This document shows positions 47,309-57,076 of a stretch of DNA of 64,000 nt, in pieces; positions within the stretch are counted from its first letter, which is position 1, and each line of letters opens with the position of its first letter. The stretch lies in IMG/VR virus record IMGVR_UViG_3300042885_000725, positions 1-64,000 of that record. One strand, 5' to 3'. The position numbers were made by a program, and so were the translations under genes. This DNA comes from a virus. A model generated the notes under the pieces. That model was not told the origin of the DNA. It searched no databases and worked only from the letters and a program-made list of their open reading frames with translations.

Positions 47309-48360
47309 TGGATTTCAACTATACACTCCGCTACAGAACATTTGACCAATTAATGGAAGATGTTCAGATTGATCTTCCTAGCTTTGCTTTGGAGAATATG
47401 ATTGAGCCACAACAGTTAATTAAACTAGCTAGAAAGATAAACTATGATCTTGGTCTTAGAATTAATCAAACTAAGGAAGTGGTACTAGACATATGTCATG
47501 GAAGAGTTAAGCTCCCAGATGACTTCTATGTGTGGAATTTTGGTATGTCTTGTCATGAAAGAACAGAGCATATTGGTTATGATGGTAAAGTTGGTGGAAC
47601 TAATATACAAGAAGTACCATATGGTACAGTAAAGTATAAAGAGTTTCCTGGAGGTGTAGATAGTTGTGCTGTAGGAACGGTTAATTGCAGAACCTGTAAT
47701 TCTAATCCTTGTAACCACACAGCAGCTTGTGGGTCTAATACACCTATTACAAATACAACTCCTGAGTATGATCCTGAGAATCCTTATGGAAATACATGTG
47801 TAGCCCCTAGAGTATTTATGAATTGTAAAGGAGAATCTTATGAGTTAATTCAAGTTGTACACTCAGGTCTTACAAGAAAATATAATGTGCTTGTTCAATT
47901 AAGAATGAAACCAAGTCAGAATATAGATTGTGAGTGTCCTAACTTATATCACAATGGTCCAGATGAAGGTTGGATTAAAGATGGATTTCTTTTTACTACT
48001 TTTCAAGATGGTCATGTGTATGTAAACTACCAAGGAGAACTACAAGATGAGAATGGAAATTTAATGGTTCCTGATCATCCAAGACTTAATGATTACTATG
48101 AGTATGCTTTCAAGAAAAGAATTCTTGAAAACTTATATTTAAATGGTGAGGATGTAGCTCAAAGACTACAGGTTATCCTACCAGAGTTAAAAGATGCTAG
48201 AGTGAATGCATTAAGTTTGGTTAATACTCCAAACTTTAAAGAACTAGAACAGGTATGGTGGACAAACAGAAGAGCTCAGTATTCTAAATACTATGATATG
48301 TTCAAAGCTCCTACTGTTGGAAACTACGCTAGATTGAATTATAATACTAAAGTTATTTAA
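47308..48360 (+). CDS. Neck or tail protein of unknown function
   Basis: 350 residues. The N-terminal 90 (FDQLMEDVQIDLPSFALENM, LIKLARKINYDLGLRINQTK, RVKLPDDFYVWNFGMSCHE) form a pattern I recall from conserved structural proteins in large Bacteroidota phages. A Cys-rich insert (NCRTCNSNPCNHTAACGSNT) lies near residue 125-145. The C-terminus is helical (YAFKKRILENLYLNGEDVAQ, RRAQYSKYYDMFKAP). It is likely part of the connector or tail hub beside the giant tail gene. Confidence 0.65.
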   Translation: MDFNYTLRYRTFDQLMEDVQIDLPSFALENMIEPQQLIKLARKINYDLGLRINQTKEVVLDICHGRVKLPDDFYVWNFGMSCHERTEHIGYDGKVGGTNIQEVPYGTVKYKEFPGGVDSCAVGTVNCRTCNSNPCNHTAACGSNTPITNTTPEYDPENPYGNTCVAPRVFMNCKGESYELIQVVHSGLTRKYNVLVQLRMKPSQNIDCECPNLYHNGPDEGWIKDGFLFTTFQDGHVYVNYQGELQDENGNLMVPDHPRLNDYYEYAFKKRILENLYLNGEDVAQRLQVILPELKDARVNALSLVNTPNFKELEQVWWTNRRAQYSKYYDMFKAPTVGNYARLNYNTKVI

Positions 48361-48361
48361 T

Positions 48362-51300
48362 ATGGCCGACATGCAAGATACTTCCCAAAATATAACGGAT
48401 AGTTTTATAAAGGGTCTAAATAAAGATTCAGATCCTTCTTATGTTACAGACGGTATGTGGACACATGCTGTCAATATGGTTAATAACTCTAAGACAGGTA
48501 AAGTAGGTTCTATATCAAATGAGGCTGCAAACTATTTATGTTTTAATACAGGTACATACATGCCTACTAATGTTACTGAAAAATTAGTAATAGGTACAGT
48601 ATATCTTTTTTCAGATAAATGGATAATTTTTACCGCAGGGCATAATTTAAATGGTCAACCAATCAGCTCTGAAATAGGTTTGTTTCAAGAAGAAACATGT
48701 TCTTATAAGCCTATTGTTATTGATGCTTGTTTAAATTTTGATAAAAGATATTTAATATCTGGTGTATCAAGATTAAAAGAAGATTGTACTTGGCAAGTGT
48801 ATTGGTCTGACGGATTAAATCCTGATAGATATTTAAACATTGGAGATCCTCAAACTTGGCCGGGAGCAGATTATTCTTATATTACATCTATTGGTGTAAG
48901 TGCAAATTACTACCAAGGACCAGGAGCAACTAAAATATTATGGCCAGGAGTACAATGGATAGAAAAATGTGATGTTGTTAATGATTGTAACATATGCGTA
49001 AATACAAACAAATTAGATTGTGAGCACATAAGATTAGCAAGATTAATGACTACTCCTTGTTTAAACTTAACAAGGGGTCAACAAGGAGGTACACTGGCTA
49101 ACGGAACATATTTTGCTCTTATAGCATATACCATTAAGGGTCAGAAAGTAACTGATTACTTTGCACAAAGTAATTATCAGTTTATATATTCACCACAAGA
49201 TCTTCAAGGATCTCTTACGTTAAATATATCAGCAGATAATAAAAACTTTGATGAGTTTCAATTAGTAATAGTAAAGTGTGTTAACCAACAAACTGTAGCA
49301 CAGTTAATGGGTATCTATTCAACTAATACATCAACTATAAGTATTGATCAAATTGATAATGGAGGTAATATAACTATACCTCTTGAACAATTACCATTAC
49401 AAACTCCAGTATTTGAAACTTCTGATCAAATGGCAGAGGTTAATAATTATTTACTTAGAGTTGGTCCAAGAAGTAAGTTTGATTTTAATTATCAACCTTT
49501 AGCTAACTTAATTAAAACTAAGTGGGCTTCTGTAGAATATCCTGGAGATTACTATATGAAAGGTGGTAATAAAACTAACTACATGAGAGATGAAGTATAT
49601 TCATTTTTCATTAGATGGATCTATAACACAGGAGACAAAACATCAACATACCATATTCCAGGAAGACCTCCTAGAGATTTTATTGTTCCTAATGTAGGTA
49701 CAAAAGTAGAAGATGAGGATTTAATTGGTAATGTTAATTCATTATATGCTGATGATAAAGTATTTGAAGTATATAATACAGCTAGAATAGATAACGCATC
49801 TACAGTTGTTGGTACTAAAACTGATGATGGAGGAGAAGTTATAGCAACAGGAGACATGGGTTATTGGCAATCAACTGAAAAGTATCCTGATAATAGACCT
49901 GATATATGGAACCCATCAGCTCACTGTTGGACAGGTCAAGGTGCAACTATTAATCCAGAAGAATTTGATTTATGTGGTAAACATGTTAGACATCATAAAT
50001 TTCCTGAAGACTATACAACAGATAGTACTTCTGATAAAGTAACACACTTTAGAAGAAATGTTAATACTCAAGATAATGTTAATGATTATTTCATTAGATT
50101 AATGGGTGTATACTTTGAGAATATCACTTTACCAAAAGATAATGACGGTAATGATATACCAGGTATTGCAGGATATGAAATACTTAGAGGATCAAGAGAA
50201 GGTAATAAAACTATTGTTGCTAAAGGTTTGGTAAACAACTTTAGAACCTATCAAGTTCCTGGTTCAGGTAATATGAGTACAACCGGTCTTTACCCTAATT
50301 ATCCGTTTAATACTATACAACCTTTAAGTAATACTTTAGGAACAAATGTGGCTGGATATAATGATCCATTTATTAAAGCTGGTATAAGTTCATTATATAA
50401 TCAAACTGTACCAGAAGATATCTTTAGTTTCCATTCACCGGATACTATGATGACTACACCATTTTTATCCACTACAGAATTTAAAACATATGGTCCGTTA
50501 TCAGGATATAGTATTCAAAATTTTAATACACCAACAGACCATCCTAAATTTAAATTACTATCTGATGTTGTAATCATACCTCTTGTATTAGCGGGTATTA
50601 TTGAAGCTATCATATCCGCAATAGGTAAAAGAACTGATGTTTCACAAGGTCCTGCTTATCAAGATATGCATATTCCAGAAACTAAAACAGATGAAGAACT
50701 TAGTGGTTCTGGTGGTGGCGGTGGTGCTTATAGTAATTTTCAAACTAGTGGTACTGGAAACATTAATACATATATGTCTGATATTAAGATATCAGGTAAT
50801 ACTATAGAAACAGTAGATAAACAAGTTACAATACCTTCGGCTGTATCAACTACTATTGGTACTTTTGATGGTTTAGTTAGTGGTTATAAGAATACTATAG
50901 GAACACTGGCTGATGCCATAGTAGGTGGAGGCCAATTAGAAGCAATTTATACAAATGGTGCAAAAAGTAATATATCAAACAATGGTAGTGTTTATACAGG
51001 ACGAAGTCTAACTACAGAATGGTCAAGATCAAGTTATTTACCAACAGCTCTAAGTGTTTTTGCAAATGCTGGTTCACTTGCTTATTATTTTTCAGAAGGT
51101 GTTAGAGTAATGTTAAATATAATATATGCTGTAACTAGCTATAAGCAATTTGCATTACAACAAAAAGCATATGGTTTTTATTCCAATATGGAAAAAAATC
51201 CAACTACAGATACTACTAGATTTAAAATGGAAGATGGATTTTATTTAAGAGATAATATTCAATCTGTATCTAGGTATCAAGATAACACAGGTGTTTATAG

Positions 51301-53818
51301 ATCATATAACATTAATAATTTAAAAAGATCACCTAAAGTAGTTATAAGAACTAAGAATGGTGCAAATCAAAATAAAGGTCCGAAGTTATTAACAGGTGAT
51401 AAATCTTTGACAACATTAGGAACTTTACTACAAGCACAATCTAGTTTTGGATCAGTATTACCACCTGGAACTAATTTACCAGATTTTAAATCAGATGTAA
51501 ATAGAGCTTTTTCATTACCTATTCAAAGTCACTATGGTGCTATAAGAGGTAGAGTAAGAAACCAGTATGGTCAATTAGATTCTATTAAACAATTACCAGT
51601 AGGAACATGTGAGCAAAAGCTTTCTAATTATACAATTAACCCTGTTGACTTGGTTTGTAACTCTGTAAATATTCATAAAAAAGTTATTTATAGATCTCCT
51701 GTAATGTTTGGAGGTGATACTTATATAAACAGATACACTGAAAAAGATACAATGTGTTTCTTTTATGATTGGTTATATAATCAACCAGATGGTTTTGAGT
51801 ATAATTATTTTTTAAGAAGTATGATTCCAAATCCAAGATTTAGATTGAATAGTACTTTATATGATTCAAGTGACTTAGCAAGTATATTTACAGATTTTGG
51901 AGGTTTTGTTTCAGGTGTTAATGCCGCACAAGGTACAGGTTATAAACCATCCCAATTTTATAATTTAGATTACTATGAAAATTCAAGCAAGAAATATAAT
52001 TATAGTAATGATACAGCAGCTAACTATCCTGGATTTTTTGTATGTAAAGAATCATATTTTTATTTAGGTGTATCATCAATAAAAGACTTTTTTGTAGAGT
52101 CTGAAGTACTTGTAGATTTTAGAACACAACCTGAAGAAATAGCTAGAAAACATTATAATCCATATAACTTTACAGATTATAATGCTATGTTTGATACTAA
52201 CCCAAATATATATGGGGTAAATAGTTACAATCAATATGACTATTCATTAAGTGTATCTAAGTTGTATAATCAATACTTCTCATTAGGTAGTATACAAAAT
52301 AGATACTATGATCCTAATGTAGCTGACTTATGTTATACTTACTATCCTAATAGAATTATTTACTCATTGCCTCAACAAGATGAAGCAATAAAAGATAGCT
52401 GGTTTGTTTATTTAGTAAATAACTATAAAGCTTTTAAATCTCAAGTTAGTGGTGTTAAGTCAATAAACAAATCTGGTATTGTAATTACATTTAAGAATGA
52501 TAGTCCTGTAATGTATCAGGGTGTAGATACTCTTCAAACTGAATTAGGTACTAAGGTTACTTTAGGTGACGGAGGTTTATTTAGTCAAGCACCACAGCAG
52601 TTAACTAATGCTGATAAAGCATATGAGTATGGTGCATCTCAAAATAGACTATCTGTAATATCTACACCGGTAGGTATATTTTACATGTCTCAAGCGGCTG
52701 GTAAAATATTCTCAATTGGTGAAGGTCTGCAAGAGATTTCTCAGCAAGGTATGAAATGGTGGTTCACTTTGTTCTTACCGTACAAATTATTACAAGATTT
52801 TCCATTGTATCCTTATCAAGATAATCCTGTAGCAGGTATTGGATGTCAAGCAGTATTTGATAATACTAATACCATTCTGTATTTCTGTAAGAAAGATTAT
52901 CAACTTAAAGATGCCTACAAAGGAAAAGTAACTTATATCCCACTTAAAGGAGATAATACGGGTGATTACTTTATGATAAATGGTAACATAACTGCTAAGT
53001 TTAAATTAGGTGATCCAATGTTATTTAGAGATGCTTCTTGGACTGTAAGTTATGACCCTAAGAATCAGTTCTGGATTAGTTTCCATGACTGGCATCCAGA
53101 TCTATTAATGCCTACAAAAGATGTATTTATATCTACAAAAGGTACTGGTGGATGGAGACATAATTGGATATGTGACAATTACTGTAATTACTATGGTGTA
53201 GATTATGCATGTGAAATAGATATTCCAATTGTAACAGGTCAAGCTGTTACTACTACAAGATCAATTGAATATATTCTTGAAGCTTATAGAAAAACTGATA
53301 ACTGTGTGGATTCATATCAAGTATTAGATTATAATTTTGATACTGCCGTAGTATATAACTCAGAACAAGTATCAGGTTATTTAAATCTTAATATTTATCC
53401 TAAGAATGATCTTGTTCTAGCAAGACAGTTTCCAAGAGTTAGTCCTGCTACAGGAACTTCATTTGATATTTTATTTACAAAAGAAGAAAATAAATATAGA
53501 TTTAGTCAGTTCTGGGATATAACTAATAATAGAGGTGAGTTTCCAATTGGTTCTCAATACCCTATTACTCAAAATCAATATATACCCGGAACTACAACTT
53601 TGATTGGTAATTATTCAAGTGAAAGCACATGGGTTACAGAACCTGATGGTTTCAGAAGAGTATTGAATCAAAATAATCTTGACTATTTAAAATCAGAATT
53701 TGAAAGAAAAAAATTCAGACATTACATGAGTTTTGTTAACTTCAAGAAAAATAAATCTGGTAAAACAAATATTATTTTGAAAATTAATAATAGTAAAAAT
53801 GAAATTTCTCTAAGATAA
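48362..53818 (+). CDS. Giant tail/stabilisation-type protein (1818 residues)
   Basis: The N-terminus contains DSFIKGLNKDSDPSYVTDGM, followed by W-x-x-A-V-N-[MV]. This K-G-L-N-x-D-x-D-P-x-x motif marks tail stabilisation-type (P22 gp10-like) proteins of podoviruses and crAss-like phages. The rest is mainly beta with many Tyr/Asn/Asp, one Gly-run (SGSGGGGGAYS near residue 780), and a possible hydrophobic segment around LLSDVVIIPLVLAGIIEAII (about 735-755). At 1818 residues it is much longer than the family. It is likely a tail hub with additional receptor or DNA-ejection domains. It overlaps the next gene by one base. Confidence 0.7.
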   Translation: MADMQDTSQNITDSFIKGLNKDSDPSYVTDGMWTHAVNMVNNSKTGKVGSISNEAANYLCFNTGTYMPTNVTEKLVIGTVYLFSDKWIIFTAGHNLNGQPISSEIGLFQEETCSYKPIVIDACLNFDKRYLISGVSRLKEDCTWQVYWSDGLNPDRYLNIGDPQTWPGADYSYITSIGVSANYYQGPGATKILWPGVQWIEKCDVVNDCNICVNTNKLDCEHIRLARLMTTPCLNLTRGQQGGTLANGTYFALIAYTIKGQKVTDYFAQSNYQFIYSPQDLQGSLTLNISADNKNFDEFQLVIVKCVNQQTVAQLMGIYSTNTSTISIDQIDNGGNITIPLEQLPLQTPVFETSDQMAEVNNYLLRVGPRSKFDFNYQPLANLIKTKWASVEYPGDYYMKGGNKTNYMRDEVYSFFIRWIYNTGDKTSTYHIPGRPPRDFIVPNVGTKVEDEDLIGNVNSLYADDKVFEVYNTARIDNASTVVGTKTDDGGEVIATGDMGYWQSTEKYPDNRPDIWNPSAHCWTGQGATINPEEFDLCGKHVRHHKFPEDYTTDSTSDKVTHFRRNVNTQDNVNDYFIRLMGVYFENITLPKDNDGNDIPGIAGYEILRGSREGNKTIVAKGLVNNFRTYQVPGSGNMSTTGLYPNYPFNTIQPLSNTLGTNVAGYNDPFIKAGISSLYNQTVPEDIFSFHSPDTMMTTPFLSTTEFKTYGPLSGYSIQNFNTPTDHPKFKLLSDVVIIPLVLAGIIEAIISAIGKRTDVSQGPAYQDMHIPETKTDEELSGSGGGGGAYSNFQTSGTGNINTYMSDIKISGNTIETVDKQVTIPSAVSTTIGTFDGLVSGYKNTIGTLADAIVGGGQLEAIYTNGAKSNISNNGSVYTGRSLTTEWSRSSYLPTALSVFANAGSLAYYFSEGVRVMLNIIYAVTSYKQFALQQKAYGFYSNMEKNPTTDTTRFKMEDGFYLRDNIQSVSRYQDNTGVYRSYNINNLKRSPKVVIRTKNGANQNKGPKLLTGDKSLTTLGTLLQAQSSFGSVLPPGTNLPDFKSDVNRAFSLPIQSHYGAIRGRVRNQYGQLDSIKQLPVGTCEQKLSNYTINPVDLVCNSVNIHKKVIYRSPVMFGGDTYINRYTEKDTMCFFYDWLYNQPDGFEYNYFLRSMIPNPRFRLNSTLYDSSDLASIFTDFGGFVSGVNAAQGTGYKPSQFYNLDYYENSSKKYNYSNDTAANYPGFFVCKESYFYLGVSSIKDFFVESEVLVDFRTQPEEIARKHYNPYNFTDYNAMFDTNPNIYGVNSYNQYDYSLSVSKLYNQYFSLGSIQNRYYDPNVADLCYTYYPNRIIYSLPQQDEAIKDSWFVYLVNNYKAFKSQVSGVKSINKSGIVITFKNDSPVMYQGVDTLQTELGTKVTLGDGGLFSQAPQQLTNADKAYEYGASQNRLSVISTPVGIFYMSQAAGKIFSIGEGLQEISQQGMKWWFTLFLPYKLLQDFPLYPYQDNPVAGIGCQAVFDNTNTILYFCKKDYQLKDAYKGKVTYIPLKGDNTGDYFMINGNITAKFKLGDPMLFRDASWTVSYDPKNQFWISFHDWHPDLLMPTKDVFISTKGTGGWRHNWICDNYCNYYGVDYACEIDIPIVTGQAVTTTRSIEYILEAYRKTDNCVDSYQVLDYNFDTAVVYNSEQVSGYLNLNIYPKNDLVLARQFPRVSPATGTSFDILFTKEENKYRFSQFWDITNNRGEFPIGSQYPITQNQYIPGTTTLIGNYSSESTWVTEPDGFRRVLNQNNLDYLKSEFERKKFRHYMSFVNFKKNKSGKTNIILKINNSKNEISLR

Positions 53819-56800
53819 TGTATAATAAGAAAGCTCTATCTAAAGCTACAGCTGAGTTGGACAAAGCTAAAGCTCCTAAGAAACCTAAAGATATAATCAC
53901 TGATCCAATGGGTCAGTGGAAATATCCTGGTTTACCTACTAGAATTCCTGGTAATGACATCACTATGCAAGGAGTAGGCTATCCTGTATTAGGTGTGGCT
54001 AATAATGGTCAGAGAAAGATAATGCTTCCGGGAGCAGACTACACTTTTCCTGGAGCAGAGTATGTAGATGAATATCCTCAAATGAGAAAAGGAGGAGAGA
54101 GAAAAAGAAGAAAGACTAAAAGCATATCTGGTACTAATAAGATCATGCAAAAAAATCCTTTGTTTAAAGATTATAAAAACAGAGTATATGATCCAAATGT
54201 AGATTACTTTCAAAAAGGTGGTGTAAAGGGTAACTGGAAAGTTAGAGAAGAACTTTATGATGGGGAAGATGAATACTTTAGAGCTAACCCACATGTAGGT
54301 GGTATGGCTGCTGAAGATGATACAGTTATTTTAAATCCTTATTCTAAATTATCTAAAGCTGAAAAAGATGCAATAATTAAAAATGAAAAAGCCAGGCTTA
54401 CTATGAGAAATGGTTACGCTAGACCAGATTTCAATTTAACAGAAGAACAAGCAAAAGCATTTGAAAATTATTCACCAGACTTACAAGATCAAAAAGAGAC
54501 TATTGTAGGAAGAATATTGTCAGGTGATCCTAGTCAAGGTAATGCTACTAAGCAACAAAGAGAATATGCTGAAGAACTACAAAGATTCATGGATATGCAT
54601 AAGGACACTGTATTAACAAATACATCAGGTCCAAGAAACTTTCAAGATGGTGGTCCACAAAATAATACTTCTGAAGAAAGATTTAAAAAAAGATTAATGA
54701 AAAGATATCCTGGCATGCAGGGTGTTTATGGAACTGACGGTGAAAATTTAAGTATTATCAAAGACCCAAACTATAAGGCTTCAGATCATGGTTTTGGAAA
54801 TATAGAATTTATGTTTCCTGGTCAAGATTCTGTAACTTATACTGATGATTATCAATATAAAAATCCTACACCAGATCAATATACTACTGTTTATAACCCT
54901 AAAGGTGCAAACAGAGGTGATGTATTTTTAGACATGATGCATGGAATGAGAGATGATGAAGAGTATCAAAAACTATTACAAAACTTTGGAGCTACTGTAA
55001 AAAAAGGAAGAGGACGAGATATGGATCATTGGTATAATGTAGAGGCTCAAGAAAATCCTAATTATGTAGAAGATGGTAGAGAAGTTTGGGATAACAATTA
55101 TATTGATGGTATTTTAAGAGCTGAGTTAGCTAATAAAACTATAGGAAGAAGAGTAAAAGGAAATGACTATAAGTTAGAAAGAAGAGGGTCTACAGATGAA
55201 ATAAAACAAGCTGCCAAAGACATAAAAAAATATCTAAAGACTCCACAAAAACCTAAACAATATGTAGGACCTGTTATTGAAAATAATGGTTTTATTACTC
55301 CTGAATATGAAGATGGTGGTTATATAGAAGCAGATCTTACAGATGATGAAATAGAAGAATACAGAAAAGGCGGTTACATAGTAGAAGACATATCTGTACC
55401 AGAACTTAATCAAGCTCAGAAAGGTGGGTCTAACACTACAGTTCACACTGATAAAAATGGTACTAAGACTACCAAGTATAGAGATTCTCATAATGTTGTT
55501 CATTATAAAGTTGAAACCAAAGATGGTAAAGTTTATAATAAACAAGACAAAAGTCTTTCAGTAGGACAAGCAGCAAATGATACAAGGACACCTACGGAAA
55601 GAGCAATTGAAATGCAGAATTTTTATAAAGCTCATCCTGGTTTACAACAAGATTATTTAAAACCTGGTACAGCTGCTTACATAGAAGCCCACGATGGACC
55701 AATGCAATCTGTAGATGACTTCTGGACATTACCTATAGGTATGACAAGTGCGGGAGTTAAAGGTACAGTTGGTTTAGCAAAAGGTTTAACTTCTCTTGGT
55801 CGTAATGCTCTTAAATCATCATTAGTTCAATCAGGTAAAGCTGGAACAAAAGCTTTACTTAATAAGTCTTTGGTTAAAAGTTTACCTGGTTCAAGTATTA
55901 ATAATCTAGTAGCTTCAGGATTTGCTGGTACTGCATTAACTGATATAGTAACTGGTAAAGTTGCGGAACCTTGGAAAAAAGCTAATAAGTCTGGTAAAGG
56001 TTCTGACTATGCGGATGCTGTTGCTGAAAATATGTTTACAGCTTTAGATGCTTATCCTTTATATAATGCAGCAGGTAAAGGTCTTAAACAATTAGGTAAA
56101 TATGCTAAAACTTTACCAGGGAAACTAAGTAAAACAAAAGCAAATTCAATACCAAAAAGAGCAACTAGTATAGGTTTAGATACGTACTCAGGAGATAGTT
56201 TTACACCAATACGTATTGGAGGTAAAAAATATAAACATGCTGGTCAAGAATGGTATAATGTTGATCCAGGAGATTATCCAGGAATGACTTGGGAAGAAAC
56301 ACAAAAACAAGGTTTACAAGATGCTGGTGAAAGTTTAAATTATTTGTTTAAAAAGAATCCTAATTATAGTAAAGAAATATTTGATAATGTAGGTGACTTT
56401 GATTATAAACAGTTTTCTGAAGGAGATGAAGCCTTGAAAAAATTAAAGTCTGCTATTACTTCAGAACCAATTATAGGTAAAGCTGATGTTTACAGTAATA
56501 CTGAACTACAGAAAAAAATTCAAAACTATAAAAACTGGAGAAATGAAATAGATGAAATATATAAAGAATATAAAAAACTTGATCCTTCAGGTAATTCAAG
56601 TAATAGTGATTTACGTAATTTACATCCTCATTTGAAAAAAAGATGGGATGCTTTAAAAAATATTGATAAATCAATAACAGATAAGTTTATTACTAAAGAG
56701 CAAGAGAAACTTATACGTGAAAATTATCCTGAACTTATATCTACATTAGATACAAGAAATGATTTAAGTAGACATTCTCTTAAAATATTAGGAGAAGATA

Positions 56801-57018
56801 AGTTAAAAAAACCAATGCCACAAGAAGCAATTGATATTTTAAAATCACTGAATTTATACAAAAAACCTAATAAGAATTTGCTTAGGTTTGAACCAGGTAA
56901 AATGAATAAATTAGGAGGATTGGTTAAAGCTCAAAAAGGCGGTATAGTTTTAAAACTTACTTCTAAAGAAATTCAAGATTATATTAAACAAGGTTATATA
57001 GTTGAGGATGTTGAGTAA
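53818..57018 (+). CDS. Giant GG-motif protein A
   Basis: 1066 residues. The N-terminal 60-90 region has VGYPVLGVANNGQRKIMLPG, then ADYTFPGAEYVDEYP-x-M-R-K-G-G. I recall this M-x-P-G-x-[DN]-Y-x-F-P-G motif from proteins of large Bacteroidota phages. Short GG motifs (MRKGGE, FQKGGV, FQDGGP, YEDGGY, AQKGGS, AQKGGI) are scattered through it. A mini-domain DLTDDEIEEYRKGGYIVEDI (about 506-525) recurs at the C-terminus as KLTSKEIQDYIKQGYIVEDV. The region about 640-720 has Gly/Ala-rich helices that may insert into a membrane. Possibly an ejected virion protein. Confidence 0.65.
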   Translation: MYNKKALSKATAELDKAKAPKKPKDIITDPMGQWKYPGLPTRIPGNDITMQGVGYPVLGVANNGQRKIMLPGADYTFPGAEYVDEYPQMRKGGERKRRKTKSISGTNKIMQKNPLFKDYKNRVYDPNVDYFQKGGVKGNWKVREELYDGEDEYFRANPHVGGMAAEDDTVILNPYSKLSKAEKDAIIKNEKARLTMRNGYARPDFNLTEEQAKAFENYSPDLQDQKETIVGRILSGDPSQGNATKQQREYAEELQRFMDMHKDTVLTNTSGPRNFQDGGPQNNTSEERFKKRLMKRYPGMQGVYGTDGENLSIIKDPNYKASDHGFGNIEFMFPGQDSVTYTDDYQYKNPTPDQYTTVYNPKGANRGDVFLDMMHGMRDDEEYQKLLQNFGATVKKGRGRDMDHWYNVEAQENPNYVEDGREVWDNNYIDGILRAELANKTIGRRVKGNDYKLERRGSTDEIKQAAKDIKKYLKTPQKPKQYVGPVIENNGFITPEYEDGGYIEADLTDDEIEEYRKGGYIVEDISVPELNQAQKGGSNTTVHTDKNGTKTTKYRDSHNVVHYKVETKDGKVYNKQDKSLSVGQAANDTRTPTERAIEMQNFYKAHPGLQQDYLKPGTAAYIEAHDGPMQSVDDFWTLPIGMTSAGVKGTVGLAKGLTSLGRNALKSSLVQSGKAGTKALLNKSLVKSLPGSSINNLVASGFAGTALTDIVTGKVAEPWKKANKSGKGSDYADAVAENMFTALDAYPLYNAAGKGLKQLGKYAKTLPGKLSKTKANSIPKRATSIGLDTYSGDSFTPIRIGGKKYKHAGQEWYNVDPGDYPGMTWEETQKQGLQDAGESLNYLFKKNPNYSKEIFDNVGDFDYKQFSEGDEALKKLKSAITSEPIIGKADVYSNTELQKKIQNYKNWRNEIDEIYKEYKKLDPSGNSSNSDLRNLHPHLKKRWDALKNIDKSITDKFITKEQEKLIRENYPELISTLDTRNDLSRHSLKILGEDKLKKPMPQEAIDILKSLNLYKKPNKNLLRFEPGKMNKLGGLVKAQKGGIVLKLTSKEIQDYIKQGYIVEDVE

Positions 57019-57051
57019 ATTTTTAAAGTTTAAACAATAAATTTATTTTTA

Positions 57052-57069
57052 GTATATTAAATTATAATC
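57052..57069 (+). promoter_or_regulatory. GTATATTAAATTATAA promoter-like element
   Basis: TTTATTTTTAGTATATTAAATTATAATCTTTACAAATGG, eight bases before the start at 57077. The core TATATTAAATTATAA equals that before 26018. Confidence 0.5.
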
Positions 57070-57076
57070 TTTACAA

